DNA of 10,093 nucleotides, taken from assembly GCA_946644025.1 (NCBI GenBank), contig CAMPCG010000080.1:1-10093 (forward strand). Reading direction: 5' to 3'. Origin of the DNA: an uncultured Prevotellaceae bacterium (lineage in GTDB: Bacteria > Bacteroidota > Bacteroidia > Bacteroidales > Bacteroidaceae). Shown here piece after piece: positions 6,649-10,093 of the stretch; position 1 is the first letter of the stretch; each line of letters opens with the position of its first letter. The notes beneath the pieces are model-generated. The model was not told the DNA's origin. It saw only the letters and a list, made by a program, of their open reading frames with translations, and did no database searches. The position numbers were made by a program, and so were the translations under genes.

Positions 6649-8193
6649 CTACTTGTGCTTCTCCAGGTTCATTCGGCGGAGGAACTCCGTCTGTGCCGCA
6701 GTCAGAGTGTCTGCGTGGCGGATGCTCCAGTCGGTCGAGTCAATGCGAAGTCCGGCAGTGTCGAGCCAGGCGGCATAGTCAATCGTGTCGGTGGTTTCCA
6801 CCAAGCGTCGTACCTCAGTGAGGGGCTCGCCGGCGGCGTCGGCGCAGGCCTGCCAGAACTCTTCTTCGGTGAATCCGCGCTTCAATTCGTGGTAGTAACG
6901 CTGGTAGAGCTGTCGCATCACGTCGTCGAGCGAATGCTCATGCCGGCTCTTGCGACGGATGTCGATGTCGAGCAGCAGACCGATGACGGGGCCCTTGAAG
7001 TAGTAGTTGACGCGCACGTCGCGGCCGTTCTTGTCGTGATTCATGAAGTTGAGCCAGATGTCGTAGCTGCTCTGTCGCAGGCTCTGATGGTACTGCCCCT
7101 CGTAGGGCGCATAGAGCGAGAAATAGGTGGAGAGCAGCTGCAGCGCTTCGTCGGTGGTGACGATGCCGGCATTACGAAGCAGGCGGAACTCGTAGTAGCA
7201 CGTCAGGCCTTCGCTCACCCACAGCATCGGCGTGATGGCTTCGTGGTCGTAGTCCAGCGGCCACAGCTCCGACGGACGGATGCACTTGACGTTATACAGG
7301 TGGAAGTATTCGTGGGCTACGAAAGCCAGGAACTTGACATGTGAGCGCCTCGACTCGAAGCGGTAAGTGCCGTCGGTGTAGCAGGCTTGCGAATTGAGGT
7401 GCTCCAGTCCGCCTTGTCCTTCGCCCATGTGGATGAGGCAGTAGTTGTCGTAAGGAACATCGCCCATCATTTTCGTCGTGGCCGAGATGATACGTTTGAA
7501 GTCGTCGGCAAACCCTACTTCCTCCACTCCCTCGGGCGTCTCGAGCGCCAGTTCGTAACCGTGCCCCTCGTGGGTGAAAGTCTGTGTGTAGAAGTTGCCC
7601 AAGAGCAGCGGCGAATCGTAGAGTACATCGAAGTCCTGTACGGTGAAGCTGCGGTTGTCGTCGGCGTTCGGACGCATCCCCGTGGCTATGTGCTGCCAGT
7701 TTTGCGGCATGTCGAAGCGAACGGTGACAGGATGCTGCTGCTCGCCGTCCACATACATGAAGACGCCGTTGGGCGCCACAAAAGCCACGTTGCTTTCCAC
7801 ACGGCTCGAAGCCACGTCGCGCTGGTTGGCATAGACGCGATAGCTCACGCAGAGTCGTCCGTCGGCAGGCAAGGGTATACGCCAGCGGTTCAGTCCTTCC
7901 TTATTCCACCGGAGGGGCGTTCCCGCCTGGTCCGTTGCGTGAAAGTCGGTGAGGTGCTTCGCAAAGTCGAGCATCTCGTAATAGCCCGGCGCCCAGCGTG
8001 GCATGTTAAGCACCACGTCGGCACGCTTGCCGCCAGCGTCGGCGGTGTACGTAAGGTCAACAAGCAGATAGTGGCCGGCGGTGTCGAAAGCCACCGAGTA
8101 GTCGAGCGAATAGTCCGTCGGAGTCTGCTGACTCGGCTGCGCCATCCCGCATAGGGTGAGGGCAATGACAATGCTGAGAAGAATCTTTTTCAT
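6649..8193 (-). CDS. M61 family metallopeptidase (glycyl aminopeptidase type), exported
   Basis: M61 enzymes are gluzincin zinc aminopeptidases. From the ATG at 8193 the protein has 514 residues: signal peptide (1 to about 18, MKKILLSIVIALTLCGMAQ), an N-terminal beta domain, GGLEH (261-265), the zinc motif HEYFH (294-298), and WVSEGLTCYYE (325-335), whose Glu328 is the expected third zinc ligand. I saw no PDZ-like segment between the helical domain and the C-terminus, whereas many M61 proteins have one and are longer. An in-frame ATG exists at 8265, but starting there adds 24 residues ahead of the signal peptide and lies upstream of the probable -7 box at 8214-8221, so 8193 is preferred. The cysteine in LTLCG lacks a proper lipobox small residue at -1, so it is likely not a lipoprotein. 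The gene ends at its own terminator. Confidence 0.9.
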   Translation of the reverse strand: MKKILLSIVIALTLCGMAQPSQQTPTDYSLDYSVAFDTAGHYLLVDLTYTADAGGKRADVVLNMPRWAPGYYEMLDFAKHLTDFHATDQAGTPLRWNKEGLNRWRIPLPADGRLCVSYRVYANQRDVASSRVESNVAFVAPNGVFMYVDGEQQHPVTVRFDMPQNWQHIATGMRPNADDNRSFTVQDFDVLYDSPLLLGNFYTQTFTHEGHGYELALETPEGVEEVGFADDFKRIISATTKMMGDVPYDNYCLIHMGEGQGGLEHLNSQACYTDGTYRFESRRSHVKFLAFVAHEYFHLYNVKCIRPSELWPLDYDHEAITPMLWVSEGLTCYYEFRLLRNAGIVTTDEALQLLSTYFSLYAPYEGQYHQSLRQSSYDIWLNFMNHDKNGRDVRVNYYFKGPVIGLLLDIDIRRKSRHEHSLDDVMRQLYQRYYHELKRGFTEEEFWQACADAAGEPLTEVRRLVETTDTIDYAAWLDTAGLRIDSTDWSIRHADTLTAAQTEFLRRMNLEKHK

Positions 8194-8213
8194 AATGCTT
8201 GATATTCCGGCTG

Positions 8214-8245
8214 CAAATTTAACGATTATTTTGCATATTACCGAA
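8214..8245 (-). promoter_or_regulatory. Probable promoter of the M61 gene
   Basis: On the minus strand the -7 box TAAATTTG (8221-8214) matches fully. The -33 position, 20 bases upstream, holds TTCG (8245-8242), one mismatch from TTTG. Transcription would start near 8207, about 15 bases before the ATG at 8193. Confidence 0.5.
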
Positions 8246-8304
8246 GAACCGGGCAAAATCTTCACCTTATTTATAGGTATGGTCTATAAATTGGCAAAGC
8301 CTGC

Positions 8305-8369
8305 CCGCCGCTCACCCCTCCCCGGCCCCCCTCTGTCTCTCCCCAAGTGGAGGGAGGGGCGAGCGGCGG
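8305..8369. repeat. GC-rich inverted repeat
   Basis: The 18-nt arms CCGCCGCTCACCCCTCCC (8305-8322) and 8352-8369 pair at 17 of 18 positions with a 29-nt pyrimidine-rich centre. From memory, C-rich/G-rich inverted repeats of this style recur between genes in Prevotella. No T-run follows on either strand closely enough for a classic terminator, although GTTTTTT begins at 8381 on the + strand, 11 bases after the right arm. Confidence 0.7.
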
Positions 8370-8386
8370 ACCATGGCGGCGTTTTT

Positions 8387-8468
8387 TACAAACCATTACA
8401 GACTTTACAAACCATGTCGGTATTTTTACAAACCAAGACAGTGTTTGTACAAACACTTTCAGTGTTTC
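8387..8468. repeat. Four TACAAAC iterons with an 18-bp palindrome
   Basis: TACAAAC occurs at 8387, 8406, 8427 and 8448 (spacings 19, 21, 21); the first three continue as TACAAACCA. Units 3 and 4 also share CAGTGTTT (8439, 8460; 21 apart). Unit 4 is centred in a perfect 18-bp palindrome AGTGTTTGTACAAACACT (8440-8457). Spacing near two helical turns puts the sites on one face of the DNA, as for a cooperative binding protein. No function can be assigned. Confidence 0.7.
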
Positions 8469-8619
8469 AAGATTTCAGCTACCCTTTATTTATTTATTGT
8501 ACGTGTAAAGGCAACTTTTGAACGGCTCTCTCCCACCATCAAATTAGACTCTCCCCTTCCGTCCCAGCGTGTCTTTGCCGAACTTACTCCGTCTTGGCAA
8601 AAAAAAAGAATGAATTCCT

Positions 8620-8650
8620 TTTGTTTTGCGCTCGACTTTTCGTAACTTTG
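8620..8650 (+). promoter_or_regulatory. Consensus promoter, copy 1
   Basis: TTTG (8620-8623), 19 bases, TAACTTTG (8643-8650): a full consensus match. Transcription would start inside the GCGCTT-TAC-AAGCGC palindrome and read through copy 2 into the glycosyltransferase gene. Confidence 0.75.
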
Positions 8651-8703
8651 CGCTTTACAAGCGCGAACTTACTCCGTCTCGGCAAAAAAAAAGAATAAAT
8701 TCT

Positions 8704-8734
8704 TTTGTTTTGCTCTCGACTTTTCGTAACTTTG
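8704..8734 (+). promoter_or_regulatory. Consensus promoter, copy 2 (proximal)
   Basis: TTTG (8704-8707), 19 bases, TAACTTTG (8727-8734): a full match. Predicted start near 8741, about 67 bases ahead of the glycosyltransferase ATG and 10 ahead of the short ORF at 8751. Confidence 0.82.
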
Positions 8735-8750
8735 CCGCAAATTTGTAAGC

Positions 8751-8795
8751 ATGATGGAACGATTCTTCAATACTGCAGGGTCGATACGCATATAG
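8751..8795 (+). pseudogene. 14-codon stub resembling the start of a Bacteroidales AAA-type ATPase
   Basis: The ORF reads MMERFFNTAGSIRI and stops at TAG. From memory, a large family of Bacteroidales AAA-type ATP-binding proteins begins with M-x-R-[FY]-F-N-T-A-G-P, so this may be what is left of such a gene, still next to its promoter. It ends 12 bases before the glycosyltransferase ATG and is the first ORF on the transcript, so it could instead act as a translated leader. The homology claim rests on about ten residues. Confidence 0.35.
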
Positions 8796-8807
8796 TAAGA
8801 AAAGCGC

Positions 8808-9758
8808 ATGAAACGATTAATCATAGTAGGCACGCTGCCAGAGACATCGTATTTAGGGGGAGTGAGCATCCACGTGCAGCGCCTGCTGCAAAGCCTCGAC
8901 GCGAGGGGAGTGAACTATAGCTTTTGCGACTACAAGTCGAGGGGCGTAATGGCCTCCTGCCTCTACGTCGTGCGTCGTCGTGGGTGCGTTCACCTGCACA
9001 TCTCCAACCCTATTTTGCTGCTCCTGTTCGTCTTGTGCTGCAAGCTGTCGCTCTCCCGCTGCATCTTCACGCTCCACGGCAACTACGGCCGCTACTCGGG
9101 GTTCAAGCGGCTATGCCTCGAGGCCGCCCTGCGCCTGGCCGACGTGCCTGTGGCCATCAACGAGGCGAGCTACGAGGCGTGCCGCCGAGTGAACGCCAAC
9201 ACCAGGTTCATTCCCGTGTTTATACCGCCGCTGGCCGAGACACCGCTCACTGGCGACGTGCTGCAGATTGTGGCGGCGTGCAAGGAAAGGCGTCGGCCCA
9301 TCGTGTCGACCAATGCCAGCACATACTCTACCGACAAGGACGGAAACGATGTCTACGGGATAGACTTCCTCGTAGGCTATTTCTCGGCCCATCCCGAATA
9401 CACCCTGCTCATCTCCGACCCCAAGGGCGCTTACCGGCAGCAATATCCCGAGACAGCCGACAACGTGGTGTTCATCGCCCAGCCCCATTCCTACTACGAG
9501 CTGCTGAAGCAGGTGGACGTCTTCGTGCGCAACACGTCGACCGACGGCGACGCGCTCTCTGTCAAGGAGGCGCTGTCGTTGAATGTCCCCGCACTGTGTA
9601 CCGACAGCGTGAACAGGCCGTCGGGCGTCATACTCTTCAGGTACAGTGATCAGGAGAGCTTCGCGCTGGCCCTCGAGAAGGCGAAGGAACAGCCTGGCAC
9701 AGGCAGCGAGTACGCCGCCAATGATGTCGTAGACAGATTGGTGGAGCTGTACTCCTGA
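8808..9758 (+). CDS. GT4-like (GT-B fold) glycosyltransferase
   Basis: This 316-residue, probably cytoplasmic or membrane-associated enzyme would transfer a sugar from an activated donor during surface glycan synthesis. Residues 4-27 hold a first beta strand and glycine loop (LIIVGTLPE ... GGVSIHVQRLL), as in GT-B N-domains; a hydrophobic stretch at 69-82 with HLHISNP before it and FTLHGNYG (87-94) after it follow the family pattern. The C-domain has DGD-ALSVKEAL (246-256), with Glu254 in the position of the EX7E-type donor-binding Glu, then VPALCTD and RPSGVILF. Length is a little short for GT4. No other glycan gene is in the window, so the acceptor is unknown. Expression should come from two tandem consensus promoters. 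The ATG at 8808 gives the expected N-terminus. No clear terminator follows. Confidence 0.82.
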   Translation: MKRLIIVGTLPETSYLGGVSIHVQRLLQSLDARGVNYSFCDYKSRGVMASCLYVVRRRGCVHLHISNPILLLLFVLCCKLSLSRCIFTLHGNYGRYSGFKRLCLEAALRLADVPVAINEASYEACRRVNANTRFIPVFIPPLAETPLTGDVLQIVAACKERRRPIVSTNASTYSTDKDGNDVYGIDFLVGYFSAHPEYTLLISDPKGAYRQQYPETADNVVFIAQPHSYYELLKQVDVFVRNTSTDGDALSVKEALSLNVPALCTDSVNRPSGVILFRYSDQESFALALEKAKEQPGTGSEYAANDVVDRLVELYS

Positions 9759-9760
9759 GT

Positions 9761-9800
9761 TTCAAAATCTGCAAAAGGCTTTCAAAATTAGCAAAATTTA
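9761..9800. repeat. Imperfect 20-nt direct repeat after the glycosyltransferase gene
   Basis: TTCAAAAT-GCAAAA occurs at 9761-9776 and again at 9781-9796 (14 of 20 positions equal), just after the TGA stop. It is AT-rich, forms no hairpin, and may be chance. Confidence 0.3.
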
Positions 9801-9843
9801 ATGCGTTAGGCTCTCAGAGTGTACGGCTTTTGTGTAATTTGCT

Positions 9844-9851
9844 TATTTTTG
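9844..9851 (+). promoter_or_regulatory. Possible -7 box upstream of the lipoprotein stub
   Basis: TATTTTTG fits TAnnTTTG and lies 48 bases ahead of the ATG at 9900. No TTTG box is found 19-21 bases upstream, so support is weak. Confidence 0.35.
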
Positions 9852-9899
9852 CAAGGCAAAAACTAACATATTACTAAAGTTAACCTAAAATTAAGTACA

Positions 9900-10049
9900 A
9901 TGAAAAAGTCAATTCGTATGGGTTTGAAGAAGATGCTTTCGTGCATCGTTGTCGTGAGTGCCGTCGTCGGGATGGGTATGCTTACCGGTTGCAAGGACAA
10001 GGCCAGCGCCGACCTTGTGGTCTATGGCAAGATATTCACTTCCGAGTAA
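9900..10049 (+). pseudogene. 49-codon lipoprotein ORF, apparent truncated start of an exported amidohydrolase
   Basis: The ORF encodes a long lipoprotein signal peptide (MKKSIRMGLKKMLS, then a hydrophobic core) with lipobox LTGC (Cys31), followed by KDKASADLVVYGKIFTSE and a TAA stop. The segment ADLVVYGKIFTSE is, from memory, how the mature part of Bacteroidales amidohydrolase (YtcJ-like) lipoproteins begins, and these continue for about 500 more residues. Here the frame closes after 18 residues beyond the signal peptide, so the gene is either broken by a frameshift or insertion, or reduced to a stub. It could also be a genuine tiny lipoprotein. The window ends 44 bases later, so I cannot see whether the rest of the enzyme follows. 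Confidence 0.5.
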
Positions 10050-10093
10050 CGAATTTTGCAGGGCCCAAAATGAAGTCCCGAATAACAAATAGC

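Larger units (their letters stand above)
8579..8735. repeat. Tandem duplication of an ~85-bp promoter-bearing unit
   Basis: Copy 1 (8579-8651) and copy 2 (8664-8735) share CGAACTTACTCCGTC, a run of nine A, GAAT-AATTC, TTTTGTTTTGC and CGACTTTTCGTAACTTTGC, with few differences (offset 85, then 84 after a one-base indel). The bases CTTTGCCG at 8573-8580 just before copy 1 resemble the end of copy 2, so an older third copy is possible. Between the copies is a small palindrome GCGCTT-TAC-AAGCGC (8650-8664). Confidence 0.88.
8194..8807. other. Repeat-rich intergenic region between divergent M61 and glycosyltransferase genes
   Basis: No convincing gene lies in this 614-bp stretch apart from a 14-codon stub. 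In order it holds the M61 promoter side (8194-8250), a GC-rich inverted repeat (8305-8369), four TACAAAC iterons with a palindrome (8387-8468), about 110 bases with only a TTTATTTATTTATT run to note, then an 85-bp tandem duplication with two consensus promoters (8579-8735) and the stub (8751-8795). Confidence 0.8.

Noticed and set aside
6655..8154. Two long + strand open frames opposite the M61 gene
   Set aside because: They mirror M61 coding sequence; M61 has an intact HExxH-Glu zinc site, signal peptide and terminator.
8194..8265. The upstream ATG at 8265 as the M61 start
   Set aside because: It would put 24 residues before a normal signal peptide and lies upstream of the likely promoter -7 box.
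8066..8265. M61 protein as a lipoprotein because of LTLCG
   Set aside because: The residue before Cys is Leu rather than Gly, Ala or Ser, so the lipobox is poor.
8387..8468. A CRISPR-like array
   Set aside because: The repeats are only 7-9 bases with about 12-base gaps, far too short, and no cas genes are present.
8156..8521. A 121-codon + strand open frame between M61 and the glycosyltransferase
   Set aside because: It begins inside the M61 signal-peptide codons and runs through the inverted repeat and iterons; the protein is low-complexity and repeat-derived.

Overview
The window looks like chromosome of a GC-rich member of the Bacteroidales, most likely Prevotellaceae. The main evidence is repeated exact matches to the Bacteroidetes sigma-ABfr promoter (TTTG, 19 bases, TAnnTTTG), an S46 dipeptidyl-peptidase, a secreted carbohydrate-type enzyme ending in a Prevotella-style YDLGGRR...LYIQNGRKVL tail, and a short START-like protein typical of this phylum. 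The genus is inferred from family resemblance and was not tested by search.

Layout. At 1-2343 the 3' end of an S46 (DPP7-like) peptidase gene is followed three bases later by tsaE, the ATPase of tRNA t6A synthesis; tsaE carries an in-frame 79-nt palindromic element. At 2341-2455 there is a 115-base tract with no G on the + strand. At 2454-5813 lies a 1119-residue secreted protein with a carbohydrate-binding-like N-terminus and a probable alpha/alpha-toroid plus beta-sandwich lyase-like body. It converges, with a 7-bp gap, on a START-like gene (5821-6219, minus). A perfectly symmetric divergent promoter (6273-6351) drives that gene and tRNA-Met(CAT) (6408-6481). Facing terminators separate the tRNA from an M61-family metallopeptidase (6649-8193, minus).

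The roughly 610-bp region 8194-8807 is rich in repeats. It holds a GC-rich inverted repeat, four TACAAAC iterons with an 18-bp palindrome, and an 85-bp tandem duplication that doubles a consensus promoter. Just after it is a 14-codon ORF resembling the first residues of a Bacteroidales AAA-type ATPase. Downstream is a GT4-like glycosyltransferase (8808-9758), then a 49-codon lipoprotein ORF that looks like the truncated N-terminus of an exported amidohydrolase.

The genes do not form one pathway. Peptidases (S46, M61) and the secreted polysaccharide-acting protein suit a gut or oral asaccharolytic/saccharolytic lifestyle; tsaE and tRNA-Met are housekeeping. I see no clear new multi-gene system. 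The unusual signals are non-coding or sub-genic: a palindrome domesticated inside an essential gene, a G-free leader, a terminator hidden antisense in a neighbour's coding sequence, duplicated promoters, and two gene stubs flanking the glycosyltransferase.
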